A DNA stretch of 64,000 nucleotides, taken from DATMER01 sp035556715 (GTDB lineage: Bacteria > Acidobacteriota > Thermoanaerobaculia > Multivoradales > UBA5704). Both the position numbers and the translations under genes were made by a program. The notes beneath the pieces are model-generated. The model ran no database searches and had not been told where the DNA came from. It worked only from the letters and a program-made list of their open reading frames with translations. Where the stretch lies: contig DATMER010000032.1 of NCBI GenBank assembly GCA_035556715.1, positions 22,599 to 86,598 on the forward strand, given 5' to 3'. Of this stretch, positions 28,546 to 39,202 are shown in pieces (within the stretch, counting starts at the first letter, position 1; every line of letters starts with the position of its first letter).

Positions 28546-28573
28546 CACGCCCGCTCCGATCACCACGAGGACG
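28546..28573 (-). pseudogene. Possible SIR2 N-terminal fragment
   Basis: 28 bp match 27265-27292 of the SIR2-STAND gene at 27 positions; on the minus strand both encode VLVV[VI]GAGV, the NAD-binding start of the SIR2 domain. The frame ends a few codons later at a TGA. It may be a scrap of another SIR2 gene. The match is short, so chance or codon bias cannot be excluded. Confidence 0.3.
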
Positions 28574-28647
28574 CGGGGTCGAGCGGCTGTCCCGCGAGCT
28601 CCAGCGCATCGCCCTGCTAACATCTCGGCCTCTCGCACGTTAAGAGG

Positions 28648-29367
28648 ATGATGGCCTTCCCCCGCACCGTGATCCTCCTGCTGGTCCTGGCCCTCGGCGG
28701 CTGCTCGCGCATCCTTCCTTCGCGGGACCTTCAGCTCTCCGAGATGAGCTTCCAGATGGCGGTGCTCGGCCGGAGCGCTTCCGAGGCGGAGGCGGCGGTC
28801 GTCATCAAACCTGGGGGCGCCGCGGGGGTCTTCCGCGAGCGGGTGGACTTGAGCGGCGGCGACCGGATCGTGGCCGAGGTGGACGGGCAGCGCTATGACT
28901 TGGCCGGACCTGTGAGGCTCTCCAAGGGCAACACCGGATACCGGACCACGGTCCCCGCATCCGCGCCCGGGACCCGGGTGCGTATTCTTTTCGCACGCCC
29001 GGGGCGGCCCGACACACCCATCGGCAGCGGGACCCTCCCCAAGCCGTTCGAGCTGGCCGAGCTGCCGCGGTCGCCGTCCGCCTCCCGTCCCCTGGAGGTG
29101 AGGTGGGCTCCGGTCAGCTCCGATCCCATGGAGATCGCGGTGAAAGGTTCCTGCCTCTCGCAGACGACCCTCTGGATGGGGGAGGACCCCGGTCTTGGTG
29201 TCCTGGAGGCAGGCCTTCTGCGGCCGCCGGTCTTCAAGTGGAACGACTGTCAGGTGGATCTGACCGTGGGGCGCGTGGGGGATGGGCGGCCGGAGCGGGG
29301 CATTCACCCGGGAAGCTCGTTCGTCATTCGGCAGGAGCGGATGGCGCGGCTGGAGCCGGTGCGGTAG
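28648..29367 (+). CDS. Hypothetical lipoprotein
   Basis: 239 residues with a signal peptide and lipobox LGGC at about residues 16-19, so probably membrane-anchored outside the cytoplasm. The mature part looks like beta-rich domains with two further cysteines (KGSCLSQ and KWNDCQVD). I recognise no family. It sits alone between vapBC and the convergent STAND gene. Confidence 0.75.
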   Translation: MMAFPRTVILLLVLALGGCSRILPSRDLQLSEMSFQMAVLGRSASEAEAAVVIKPGGAAGVFRERVDLSGGDRIVAEVDGQRYDLAGPVRLSKGNTGYRTTVPASAPGTRVRILFARPGRPDTPIGSGTLPKPFELAELPRSPSASRPLEVRWAPVSSDPMEIAVKGSCLSQTTLWMGEDPGLGVLEAGLLRPPVFKWNDCQVDLTVGRVGDGRPERGIHPGSSFVIRQERMARLEPVR

Positions 29368-29373
29368 GACCCC

Positions 29374-31515
29374 TCAAACCTCCTCCAGCGTCGCCAAAAG
29401 GTCCGTCCGCCCGATCCGCCCCCAAGCCTCCCGCGCCGTTTCGACGTGCGCCCTTCTCTCGTCGGACCCCTCGGGTTCGAGGAGCGCGAGGCGGACGTGG
29501 ACCAAACCGATCGAGTAGCGGTCCCCGACCTTCTTGTACAGGTTGAGCGCCTCCTGGTAACGGAAGCGGGCGGCACCGGGATCGGCGAGCGCGTTGGCGA
29601 CGTCGCCCATCCGCTGGAGGACGTTGCCCTGGCCCAGGAGGTCCCGGATGCGGCCGTAGAGGGAGAGGGCTTCCCGATAGCATCCGAGGGCAGTCTGGGT
29701 ATCCGCCTGGAAGAGCGCCACATCTCCGCGGCCCCTCAGGCAGTGGGCCTCGCCCTGCAGGCTCCCGGCCTTCTGGTAGAGGAAGGTGGCTTCGCCGTAG
29801 CGGGCGCCCGCGGCCTCGAAGTCCGACCTCTCCAGGGCGATCTCCCCCAGGCCGCGCAGGCAGTTGGCCTCGCCCACGGCATCCCGGAGACTCCGGTAGA
29901 CAGACAGGGCCTCCTCGTAGTGGCGGGTCGCGCTGTCCAGATCATTGCGCTCGACCTCGGCGTCCCCCATCCGGCGGAGGCAGTGGGCCTCGCCTCGGGC
30001 ATCCTGGGCCAGACGGAAGAGGGGCAGGGCCTCCTCGAAGCGGGACCAGGCGGTGCCGGTGTCGGAGACCTCCAGCGCGAGGTCGCCCAGGCTCTGGAGG
30101 CAGAGGGCCTCGCCATGGATGTCCTCGGCCCGGCGGTAGTGGTGCAGGGCCTCGGCGTAGCCCCGGAGGGCGCCCTCCAGGTCCGAGCGGGTCTTCGCGA
30201 GCTCGCCGAGCATTCCGGCGCAGAGGGCCGCCAGGTCGTCTCGTCCGGCCTCCCGGGCCACGTCCCGCGCCCGCTCGAGCTCGGAGAGGCCGCTGACGCC
30301 CCAGCCCAGGGAGCGGACGAGGTCTCCGAGTCCCAGGGCGGACCGGATCGCGGGCTCGGGATCGGGTCCGTCCAGTCCCAGCAGGAGCATCGAATGGATG
30401 TTGCCCGGCTCCTCGATCCACTCCGCGGCGACGCCCCGCTCCAGGTAGAGGTCCACGGCACGGTCGAGGTCCTCCTCCTGGGGAGGGTGCTCCCGCCGCA
30501 CGGCCTCGCGCACGGGCGCCAGGACCCGCACCCGGCCGCGCTCCTCGAAGGCGAGCCCCGCTGCCTTGAGGGCCGCGGCGGCCTCGTCGCCGTCGCCGGG
30601 GAGGAGCAGGCCGAGGTCGTCCGGGCGGACGCCGTCGGGAAGGTCGGCCAGCAGGGAGAGGAGGCGGCGGGCCTCGGGCGTGACGCGGGGGCTGGCCAGG
30701 GCCACTTCCAGGGGGACCTCGACGTGGAGTTCCCACTCCTGGGAGCCCTTCCACCGGAGCCGGCCCGACCGCCTCTCGCGCCAGGCCTGCCAACGCTCCC
30801 AGAGGGGGGCAAGATCGGGCTCCTCTTCTTCCGCCAAGCGGGCCGCGTGGGCGAGGAGGACGACCGCCAGGGGCAGGAGGTCCACCGCTTCGAGGAGACC
30901 GTAGAGGAAAGGGTCGTCCTGGAAGCGCTCGCCGGCTATGGCCAGGAAGGTCTCGCGGGCGGCGCTCAGGCCGAGGGGGTCGACCCGGATGGCGCTCCGC
31001 CATGCCGGCCCGGACGGAGGCGGCTCCCCCTGGAGTGTGGCTACGAGGGCGAGACCGGGAATCCCAGCCAGGCGGGAGAGCAACGCCTCGACCGCGTCGG
31101 AGTCCGCCTTCCAGGGAACGTCCAGGTCGGTCAGGGCCAGGACCGCCGGTCCCCGCTCCAGCTCCTCGAACAGCCGCTCCTCCAGGTCCCAGGGCTCCAG
31201 CCCGAGGGCGCGGCCGATCTCGATCAGCAGGGCGTCCCGGCTCCGGGCGCCATCGCAGCGGACGAAAAACCGCCGCGGACCATGGAGCGCGGCGACCCGG
31301 GGATCGTGGAGCGCCGCCAGCATGAGGGTGGCCCTGCCAACGCCCACCGGACCCACCACCGGAGTTGGCCCGGACGAGGGCTGGAGCAGCGCGCCCACGA
31401 GGTCGCGCAGCTCGTCCTCCCGGCCGTGGAAGAGAGAGGGCCTGCAGACTCCCGGAGCCCGGGGGACCTTGGCGTCCTGGCCCTTCTCTTGAAGGTTCAG
31501 ATGATGGGCGTGCAT
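29374..31515 (-). CDS. STAND-TPR protein without effector domain, degenerate Walker A
   Basis: 713 residues, paralogous to residues 300-999 of the SIR2-STAND protein (shared FHGREDELRDLV start, same 40-residue TPR repeats, same YSIGxxHVRLAxLxPxGS end). It starts just before the NTPase and has no SIR2 or other effector. The P-loop reads GPVGVGRAT: the essential lysine (codon 61, 31333-31335) is arginine and the following Thr is Ala. Six TPR units are present but far more diverged in DNA than those of the paralogue. It may be a regulator, decoy or decaying copy. Divergent from der with 79 bp between them. Confidence 0.85.
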   Translation of the reverse strand: MHAHHLNLQEKGQDAKVPRAPGVCRPSLFHGREDELRDLVGALLQPSSGPTPVVGPVGVGRATLMLAALHDPRVAALHGPRRFFVRCDGARSRDALLIEIGRALGLEPWDLEERLFEELERGPAVLALTDLDVPWKADSDAVEALLSRLAGIPGLALVATLQGEPPPSGPAWRSAIRVDPLGLSAARETFLAIAGERFQDDPFLYGLLEAVDLLPLAVVLLAHAARLAEEEEPDLAPLWERWQAWRERRSGRLRWKGSQEWELHVEVPLEVALASPRVTPEARRLLSLLADLPDGVRPDDLGLLLPGDGDEAAAALKAAGLAFEERGRVRVLAPVREAVRREHPPQEEDLDRAVDLYLERGVAAEWIEEPGNIHSMLLLGLDGPDPEPAIRSALGLGDLVRSLGWGVSGLSELERARDVAREAGRDDLAALCAGMLGELAKTRSDLEGALRGYAEALHHYRRAEDIHGEALCLQSLGDLALEVSDTGTAWSRFEEALPLFRLAQDARGEAHCLRRMGDAEVERNDLDSATRHYEEALSVYRSLRDAVGEANCLRGLGEIALERSDFEAAGARYGEATFLYQKAGSLQGEAHCLRGRGDVALFQADTQTALGCYREALSLYGRIRDLLGQGNVLQRMGDVANALADPGAARFRYQEALNLYKKVGDRYSIGLVHVRLALLEPEGSDERRAHVETAREAWGRIGRTDLLATLEEV

Positions 31516-31594
31516 GTTGTAAGCGTATCTAAAACGTTCGCGGTCCGCACCCGCCCGGCCTCTTACCTGAGGGGCCTGCTATGCTTCCGCGGCC

Positions 31595-32898
<1,304 letters not shown>

Positions 32899-32902
<4 letters not shown>

Positions 32903-33333
32903 GACCCTCCCGAGCCCTCGTCAGCCCCCTCATCGCGGTACTGCTGCTCGCCGCCTGCCGGAAGGAGCCAGCCGCTCCATCCGAGTTCAAGCCCCCGGCC
33001 GACGGGCGCCTGACCGAGGAGCAGGTCCAAACGTACCTGGATCGCGCCGAGAGAATGCAGCCCGCCGAGCGCGAGTGGGTGACAGCTCGCGTGCGGGAGG
33101 CCCGGATGGCCGGGGTGAGCGCCGGCATCGAGCGAAAGATCACGGACAGCCGCCGCCAGATCCTCCGCTCGCTGGAGGAGCGGCGCCGGACTCTGAAGGA
33201 CCCCGCGAAGCAGGCCGAGGTGGACCGGCAGATCGCCGAGGTCCGGAGGCTGCTGCAGGGGGCGCCTCCCGAGGTTCCTCCGGTGGTTCGGGACAATGCG
33301 GAGCTGTTGGCTCGGATGGAGAAGGAGCCATGA
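32899..33333 (+). CDS. Small hypothetical lipoprotein
   Basis: 144 residues. Signal peptide and lipobox LLAAC at about residues 16-20. The mature part is strongly charged and helical (about 60-125, RQILRSLEERRRTLKDPAKQ), probably a coiled coil. Start overlaps the der stop (ATGA) and its end overlaps the next gene, so it is in the der transcript. Family unknown. Confidence 0.8.
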
Positions 33334-34475
33334 TGGAAGAACGCTGGGCTCGGCACCTCGTCTGCTCCCGGACCGGCGTCACCGCGCCCCTTGACGAGCC
33401 CGCCTTCCTCTCGCCGGCTGGAGCCCCGTGGCTGGTGGAGTACGACCTCGATCCCGCCAAGGGGGAGCATCTCCGCCGCGAGCTGCCCGGAAGGCCCTGG
33501 ACCCTCTGGCGCTACCGCGAGCTCCTGCCCCTCTCCGACTTCGACGGCCGGGTCGATCTCGGGGAAGGGGGGACGCCGCTGGTCCGTTTCCGCCGGATGG
33601 CTCCTGCGGGAGTCGAAGTGCTGGTCAAGGATGAGGCCCTCAATCCCACGGGCTCGTTCAAGGCGCGGGGGCTGTCCCTCGCCGTGAACCGCGCCCGGGA
33701 GCTGGGGGCCGGGGGAGTGCAGCTCGCCAGCGCCGGCAACGCCGCCCTGGCTCTCACCGCCTATGCCGCCGCCGCCGGCCTGCGGGCCAGGGTCGCCCTC
33801 CCCGAGGACACTCCCAGGACGGTGGAGGAGCGCTGCCGCGCCCATGGCGCCGAGGTGCTCCTGTCCCCCGGCACCCTGGTTGACGCGGCGAAGCTCCTCT
33901 CCGAAGGAGACGGCTACTGGACCATTTCGACGCTGCGCGAGCCCTACCGCGCCGAAGGGAAGAAGACCATGGGCCTGGAGCTGGCCGAGCAGCTCGGCTG
34001 GGAGCTTCCGGACTGGATCGTCTACCCCCTGGGAGGAGGCACCGGGATCGTCGGCATGCACAAGGCTTTCGGTGAGCTGCGGCGGCTCGGCCTTGTAGGA
34101 GAAAAGAAGCCGCGCTTCGTAGTCGTCCAACCCACCGGCTGCGCCCCGATCGTCCGCGCCTTCGAAAGAGGGGAGGAGGCCGCCGCTCCCTGGGAGGACC
34201 CGCGTACCCGGGTCTGGGGTCTGCGCGTGCCCAAAGCGATCGGGGACTTCCTGGTCCTGAGAGCCGTCCGGGAATCCGGAGGCACGGCCGTGGCGGTCGA
34301 CGAGGAGAGGCTGGCGGAGATCACCGACCGGGTGGCCCGCCTGGAGGGAATGCGGTTCGGTCCCGAGGGCGCCGCGGCGCTGGCTGCGGTGGAGGATCTG
34401 ACGGCGAAGGGGGCTTTCGCGGCGGGGGAGCGGGTGGTGGTGTTCCAGACGGGAGATCCGGCGAACTACGTATGA
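33330..34475 (+). CDS. Threonine synthase-like PLP enzyme
   Basis: 381 residues, fold type II PLP enzyme. The Schiff-base lysine lies in NPTGSFKARGL (about residue 110), the phosphate-binding loop is GGGTGIVGM, and SAGNAALALTAYA is the substrate-side loop. Short threonine synthases of this size make threonine from O-phosphohomoserine; some relatives act on other substrates. No thr genes are adjacent. ATG 33330 or 33333 may be used; GAAGGAG lies just before both. Confidence 0.82.
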   Translation: MMEERWARHLVCSRTGVTAPLDEPAFLSPAGAPWLVEYDLDPAKGEHLRRELPGRPWTLWRYRELLPLSDFDGRVDLGEGGTPLVRFRRMAPAGVEVLVKDEALNPTGSFKARGLSLAVNRARELGAGGVQLASAGNAALALTAYAAAAGLRARVALPEDTPRTVEERCRAHGAEVLLSPGTLVDAAKLLSEGDGYWTISTLREPYRAEGKKTMGLELAEQLGWELPDWIVYPLGGGTGIVGMHKAFGELRRLGLVGEKKPRFVVVQPTGCAPIVRAFERGEEAAAPWEDPRTRVWGLRVPKAIGDFLVLRAVRESGGTAVAVDEERLAEITDRVARLEGMRFGPEGAAALAAVEDLTAKGAFAAGERVVVFQTGDPANYV

Positions 34476-35503
34476 CCCCTCCTCTCCGGACCTTCCTCGA
34501 CCTCCTCGTCTCCACCCGCACCGCCACCGCCGCCGTCGCCCTGGCCGGCACCGCGGACGAGGTCGCCTGGGAGGACGCGGCCGGAGATGCTACCCCGGAG
34601 GCCCGCTTCGACTTCGCCTCCCTGACCAAGCCGTTCACCTTCACCCTGGCCCTGGTCCTGGACCGGGACGGCACCCTCCCTCTCGCCACCCGGATCGGCG
34701 AAGTCTTTCCCGAGGCGAACCCCCGGCTGGGGGGCAGGCCCCTCTCCGACCTCCTCCGCCACCGCTCCGGCCTGGCCCCCTGGGAGCCGCTCTACCACCT
34801 CTGCCAATCCCACGAGGAGGTGCAGCCTCTCCTGCTCGACGGGAAGAGGATGAGGGAGTCCCGGCGCGCGGTGTACGGCGACCTGGACATCCTTCTCTAT
34901 GGTCTCGCCGCGGAGAAGGTCACCGGCCAGCCCTATGACCGGCTGATGCGGTCGCGGGTGCTCGATCCCCTGGGGCTCTCCTCCGTGCAGCCGGCTCCGG
35001 GGGACCGGCCCGACATCGCCCGGAGCTTCATGGACACGGACCAGGAGGTGAAGCTGGCGGCGAAGCAGGGGCTGATGATCCCTCTCCAGGGTCCACCCCC
35101 GCGCGGGCTGCCCCAGGATGGCAACGCCCGGTTCCTGATCCGCCTGGGAGCGGGTCTTCCGGCTCACGCGGGCCTCTTCGGCCGCGCCCGGGACCTCTGG
35201 CGCCTGGGATCGGAATGGTTGGAGCCTCGACTTCTGTTGAACAGGGAGGCCACCGCGGCAGCATTGCGAGGCAGCCCGTTCTACCTGGGCTGGTGGCGGA
35301 GAGACCTGAAGGGCAGCGCCGGACGCGCCCTTTCCCCAGGCTCTTTCGGCCACACAGGCTTCGCCGGTGGCAGCCTTTGGATCGACCCTGAACAGCGCCG
35401 GGTGCTCGTTCTGCTCACGCACCGGACCGAGCCCTTCAGCAACATGAACCGGTGGCGGCGCCGCTTCCACGCGCTCGCGTCCGCCACATATATGATTCCC
35501 TGA
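34472..35503 (+). CDS. Serine hydrolase, beta-lactamase class C fold
   Basis: 343 residues, no signal peptide. SxxK motif in FASLTKPF (about residue 50), Y-G-D in the AVYGDLDI segment in place of the usual YxN, and H-T-G in FGHTGFAGG near 295. Family members are esterases or peptidases; classical beta-lactamase activity is not implied, and the cytoplasmic location argues against it. ATGA overlap with the preceding gene. Confidence 0.85.
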   Translation: MTPPLRTFLDLLVSTRTATAAVALAGTADEVAWEDAAGDATPEARFDFASLTKPFTFTLALVLDRDGTLPLATRIGEVFPEANPRLGGRPLSDLLRHRSGLAPWEPLYHLCQSHEEVQPLLLDGKRMRESRRAVYGDLDILLYGLAAEKVTGQPYDRLMRSRVLDPLGLSSVQPAPGDRPDIARSFMDTDQEVKLAAKQGLMIPLQGPPPRGLPQDGNARFLIRLGAGLPAHAGLFGRARDLWRLGSEWLEPRLLLNREATAAALRGSPFYLGWWRRDLKGSAGRALSPGSFGHTGFAGGSLWIDPEQRRVLVLLTHRTEPFSNMNRWRRRFHALASATYMIP

Positions 35504-35518
35504 CGGAGGCATCATCCG

Positions 35519-36706
35519 ATGAACGCACGAGACCTGGTCCTGGTGGACGGGTACCGCACCCCGATGATCGACTACAACGGTGACTTCGCCGACACCTCGG
35601 CGATCGACCTCGCCGCGCACGTTGCCAAGGAGCTGCTTGCCCGCACCGGCGTTGAGCCGAGCGAGATCGACCACACGGTCGTGGGCAACGCCCTGCAGAC
35701 CTCGCCCGACGCCATCTACGGCGCCCGCCACGTGGCGCTCAAGGCCGGTGTGCCCAACGAGGTCCCGGCCCTCACCGTGAACCGCCTCTGCGGCTCCGGC
35801 ATCCAGTCGGTCATCTCCGGCTCGCACCTGATCCTGGCCGAGGAGGCCGAGACTTGCCTGGTGGGCGGCATGGAGAACATGTCCCAGGCGCCGCACGTGA
35901 TCTGGGGAGCCCGCAAGGGCTTCAAGCTCGGGCAGGGGCAGCTCCAGGACCTCCTCATGGTGGCTCTGATGGACACCTACTGCGGCCTCTACATGGCGCA
36001 GACGAGCAACAACCTCGCCCGGGACTACGGGATCTCCCGCCAGGAGCAGGACGAGCTCGCGATCCTCTCCCAGCGCCGAGCCGGTGAGGCCTGGAAGGCC
36101 TGCCGCCTCTCCGAGGAGGTCGTGCCCGTGACCGTGGGCAAGGGCAAGCGCGCCAAGACGGTCGAGCGGGACGACCACATGCGTCCCGAGACCACCATGG
36201 CAGACCTGGAGGGCCTGCCTACCGCGTTCGACAAGGACGGCTTCGTCACGGCCGGCAACGCTTCGGGCATCGTCGACGGCGCGGCCATGATGCTCCTCTC
36301 GACCGAGCGCAAGGCGCAGGAGCGGGGCTGGAAGCCGCTCGGCCGCATCCGTTCGTGGGCCACGGTGGGTGTCGATCCCTCGCGCATGGGCATCGGCCCG
36401 GCGCCGGCCATTCGCAAGGCGCTCGAGCGGGCAGGCATGACGATGAACGACGTCGACCTCTTCGAGATCAACGAGGCTTTCGCCGGCCAGATCCTGGCCG
36501 TGGTCCGCGAGCTGGACCTGGACGTGGACAAGCTGAACGTCAACGGCGGAGCGATCGCCCTCGGGCATCCGCTGGGCGCGTCGGGCACCCGCCTGCTGAT
36601 CACCCTGCTGAAGGAGCTGCGGCGGCGTGGCGGGGGAGTGGGAGTGGCGTCGGCCTGCATCGGCGGCGGCCAGGGGATTGCGATGGTGGTCGAGGCCGCG
36701 GCTTGA
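35519..36706 (+). CDS. Thiolase (acetyl-CoA acetyltransferase)
   Basis: 395 residues. Catalytic Cys91 in NRLCGSGIQS, NEAFAG, the His loop GGAIALGHPLGASG and the second catalytic Cys in ASACIGGGQG. Catalyses condensation of two acetyl-CoA or thiolytic cleavage of 3-ketoacyl-CoA. It is coupled to an SDR gene by a TTGA overlap, so the pair may act together in acyl-CoA or hydroxybutyryl metabolism; biosynthetic and degradative roles cannot be told apart here. Confidence 0.93.
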   Translation: MNARDLVLVDGYRTPMIDYNGDFADTSAIDLAAHVAKELLARTGVEPSEIDHTVVGNALQTSPDAIYGARHVALKAGVPNEVPALTVNRLCGSGIQSVISGSHLILAEEAETCLVGGMENMSQAPHVIWGARKGFKLGQGQLQDLLMVALMDTYCGLYMAQTSNNLARDYGISRQEQDELAILSQRRAGEAWKACRLSEEVVPVTVGKGKRAKTVERDDHMRPETTMADLEGLPTAFDKDGFVTAGNASGIVDGAAMMLLSTERKAQERGWKPLGRIRSWATVGVDPSRMGIGPAPAIRKALERAGMTMNDVDLFEINEAFAGQILAVVRELDLDVDKLNVNGGAIALGHPLGASGTRLLITLLKELRRRGGGVGVASACIGGGQGIAMVVEAAA

Positions 36707-37458
36707 TCGACCTCACTGGCTACCGGGTGGTCGTGACGGGAGGCAGCCGCGGCATCGGAGCCGCGTGCTGCCGCCTCTTCGCCCGGGCCGGTGCCACGGT
36801 GCTCATCCAGTACCTGGCGAGCGGGGTCAAAGCCAACGCTCTTCTTTCCGAGCTTCGCCGCGCCGGGGACCTCCCACATCGGAAGATGCGCTGCGACGTG
36901 ACGCGGCGCGAGCACGTCCAGAGGCTTTTCCACTATGTGGAAGCGGAGTGGGGCGGGCTCGACTGTCTCGTCAACAACGCCGGCGTCTGGGTCCACGAGC
37001 CGCTGGAGAAGCTGGACCACCAGCAGCTCCTGGCCACGCTCGCGGTCAACGTCGTCGGCCCCTTTCTCTGTGCCCGCGAAGCCATCCGCCTGCTGCGCGA
37101 ATCCTCGAACGGCTCCATCATCAACATCAGCTCCACGGCGGGGCAGAGGGGAGAAGCCTTCTACAGCCCCTACGCCGCGAGCAAGGGAGCGATGATCTCG
37201 GCCACGAAGTCCTGGGCCACGGAGCTGGCCCCGGGCATCCGGGTCAACGCCGTGGCCCCCGGCTGGGTGGAGACCGACATGACCGCCGAGGCCCTGTCCG
37301 GAGAGCGCCGGGACGAGATCCTCGACAGCATCCCCCTCCACCGGGTCGCCACCCCCGAAGACATAGCCGGGCCGGTGGTCTTCCTCGCCTCTCCTCTTGC
37401 CTGTCACATCACGGGCGAGATCCTGAACGTCAACGGGGGGAGTGTGCTGGTGGGGTAG
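36703..37458 (+). CDS. Short-chain dehydrogenase/reductase
   Basis: 251 residues from a TTG start overlapping the thiolase stop. Cofactor motif VTGGSRGIGAACC, NNAG, the catalytic Ser (INISSTAG) and Y-x3-K (YAASKGA), and C-terminal ILNVNGGSVLVG. Close in pattern to FabG-type 3-oxoacyl reductases. Context after a thiolase suggests reduction of a 3-ketoacyl-CoA or a related compound; this is inference. Confidence 0.9.
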   Translation: MIDLTGYRVVVTGGSRGIGAACCRLFARAGATVLIQYLASGVKANALLSELRRAGDLPHRKMRCDVTRREHVQRLFHYVEAEWGGLDCLVNNAGVWVHEPLEKLDHQQLLATLAVNVVGPFLCAREAIRLLRESSNGSIINISSTAGQRGEAFYSPYAASKGAMISATKSWATELAPGIRVNAVAPGWVETDMTAEALSGERRDEILDSIPLHRVATPEDIAGPVVFLASPLACHITGEILNVNGGSVLVG

Positions 37459-37485
37459 GCATCGGCCGAGCCTGAGCTACAGGCC

Positions 37486-38385
37486 TTAACCGCGAGAGAG
37501 GGTTCTCCCGCTCCCTTCCCCCTCCTGCAGATACCCCAGGCATTTGTAGATCAGCTTCGAAGTCAGGAAGTCGCTCGCGGGCAGGTTTCCGACCGGCGCC
37601 AGCTCGACCACATCCATCGCTACGACCTTCTTCTCCTGGAAGAGCCGGCGGAGGAGGCGCAGGGTCGGATACCAGAGCCCGCCTCCCGGTTCCGGGGTGC
37701 CGGTGGCAGGGACCAGGGAAGGGTCGAAGTAATCGATGTCGAAGGTGAGGTAGATCTTCTCGGGCAGGCCCGCGAGGAGTTGGGGGAAAAGCTCCTCGGC
37801 GCGGTCGAGGTCGTGGCCCCAGATCACGGGCAGCTTCTTCTCCCGGATGAGCTGGGACTCCGGGGTCGAGAGCGAGCGGATGCCCACGGCCAGGGTAGGG
37901 ATGCCGTCGTCCACGATCCTCCTCATGACGCTGGCGTGGCTGTACGGGGTGCCCTCGAACTCCTCGCGCAGGTCGGAGTGAGCGTCGAACTGGACGACTC
38001 CAATCTCCCCGTGAACCTGCTTTGTCGCGCGGACCGGTGCCTGGGTTATGCTGTGCTCGCCCCCGAGGGTCACGAGGAACTTGCCCTTCTCCAGGTGGAC
38101 GCGGGCTTCCTCCTGCAGCTCGGCCATGGCCTCGGCCATGTCGTAGGCCTCCGGCAGGAACGGCGGGAGCGTGGCGATGCCTATCTGATAGGGCTCGGCG
38201 CCCAGCTCCTCGTCGTAGAGCTCCATGCTCTGCGAGGCGCGGATGATCGCGGCCGGACCGGCCGAGGTCCCCTTTCCGTAGGAGACGGTCCGCTCGAACG
38301 GGACCGGCAGGACCGCCACGCGGCTGGTCTCATAGTTGCTGGATTCCGGCTCCAGGAGGCCGAAGTTGGTCGACAGGTAGGGCAT
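37486..38385 (-). CDS. speB: Agmatinase / ureohydrolase family protein
   Basis: 299 residues from ATG 38385. Binuclear manganese motifs GGEHSIT, QFDAHSDLR and DIDYFDP, all family signatures. Agmatinase makes putrescine and urea from agmatine; arginase-like or formiminoglutamase relatives share the motifs. It is transcribed alone from a promoter that leaves only about 7 nt between -10 and ATG. Divergent from cobB. Confidence 0.88.
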   Translation of the reverse strand: MPYLSTNFGLLEPESSNYETSRVAVLPVPFERTVSYGKGTSAGPAAIIRASQSMELYDEELGAEPYQIGIATLPPFLPEAYDMAEAMAELQEEARVHLEKGKFLVTLGGEHSITQAPVRATKQVHGEIGVVQFDAHSDLREEFEGTPYSHASVMRRIVDDGIPTLAVGIRSLSTPESQLIREKKLPVIWGHDLDRAEELFPQLLAGLPEKIYLTFDIDYFDPSLVPATGTPEPGGGLWYPTLRLLRRLFQEKKVVAMDVVELAPVGNLPASDFLTSKLIYKCLGYLQEGEGSGRTLSRG

Positions 38386-38392
38386 GGGCGGG

Positions 38393-38421
38393 GTTGTAAC
38401 AGGCGGGACCCGGAGTGTCAA
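38393..38421 (-). promoter_or_regulatory. Sigma-70 type promoter of speB, leaderless
   Basis: Minus strand TTGACA (38416-38421), exactly 17 nt, TACAAC (38393-38398), then 7 nt and the ATG. No Shine-Dalgarno is present. This is the best -35/-10 pair in the window and predicts a transcript starting at or next to the start codon. Confidence 0.8.
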
Positions 38422-38449
38422 CGACGATAGAGGACGGATGGAGGGACGG

Positions 38450-39202
38450 ATGGAGATCTCCGAAGAGCTGTGCGAGCGCTTCCGGACGGCGGAGCGCGCC
38501 GTGGTCTTCTCCGGCGCGGGCGTGTCCCGGGAGAGCGGTCTCGACACCTTCCGCGGTGCCGGCGGCCTCTGGGAGAAGATGCGGCCCGAGGAGCTGGCCA
38601 CGCCCCAGGCCTTCCGCCGCGATCCTCCCAAGGTCTGGCAGTGGTACGGCTGGCGCTACGACACGGCCATCGGCGCGCAACCCAACCCCGCCCACCTCGC
38701 CCTGGTCGAGTGGGAGAGCCTCTTTCCCTCCTTCATCCTCATCACCCAGAACGTGGACGGGCTGCATCGCCGCGCCGGCAGCAGCAACCTTCTCGAAGTC
38801 CATGGCACGATCCTCCAGGCCCGTTGCGAGCGCTGCAGCCGGATGCGGGACATGGGGGAGGCGATCGCCAAGTCGCGGGAGGAGCCTCCCGTCTGCTCCT
38901 GCGGCGGCAAGTTCAGACCCGCGGTGGTCTGGTTCGGCGAGAACCTCGATCCCGCCGTGCTCAACACGGCTTACGAGGAGGCGTCCTACTGTGACCTCTT
39001 CGTCTCGGTGGGGACGTCCTCGACCGTCTATCCCGCGGCCGGTTTGATCGAGGTGGCGCACCGGGCCGGCGCCTGCTTCGTCGAGGTCAACCCGGAGCTC
39101 ACCCCGTTCTCGCCCCTGGCCGATCTGCGGATCGCGGCTCCGGCGGGGGAGGCGATTCCGGAGCTCACCGAGGAGATCCGGCGTTGCCGGCGGTCGGATT
39201 GA
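38450..39202 (+). CDS. cobB: NAD-dependent protein deacylase, Sir2 family
   Basis: 250 residues. NAD site FSGAGVSRESGLDTFRG, TQNVDGLH, catalytic His in LEVHGTI, zinc cysteines CERC and CSCG, and PAVVWFGENL. Removes acyl groups from lysines of proteins, consuming NAD+. The ATG at 38450 has GGAGGG 4 nt upstream; ATG 38438 is an alternative. Overlaps radC. Unrelated in role to the SIR2 NADase domain at 27 kb, despite the shared fold. Confidence 0.92.
   Translation: MEISEELCERFRTAERAVVFSGAGVSRESGLDTFRGAGGLWEKMRPEELATPQAFRRDPPKVWQWYGWRYDTAIGAQPNPAHLALVEWESLFPSFILITQNVDGLHRRAGSSNLLEVHGTILQARCERCSRMRDMGEAIAKSREEPPVCSCGGKFRPAVVWFGENLDPAVLNTAYEEASYCDLFVSVGTSSTVYPAAGLIEVAHRAGACFVEVNPELTPFSPLADLRIAAPAGEAIPELTEEIRRCRRSD

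Noticed and set aside
34472..35503. Antibiotic-resistance beta-lactamase
   Set aside because: It has the fold and SxxK, but lacks a signal peptide and the usual YxN, so a general serine hydrolase is the safer call.
38450..39202. cobB as part of the SIR2 defence module
   Set aside because: It has zinc cysteines and the deacylase signature and lies among housekeeping genes 11 kb away.
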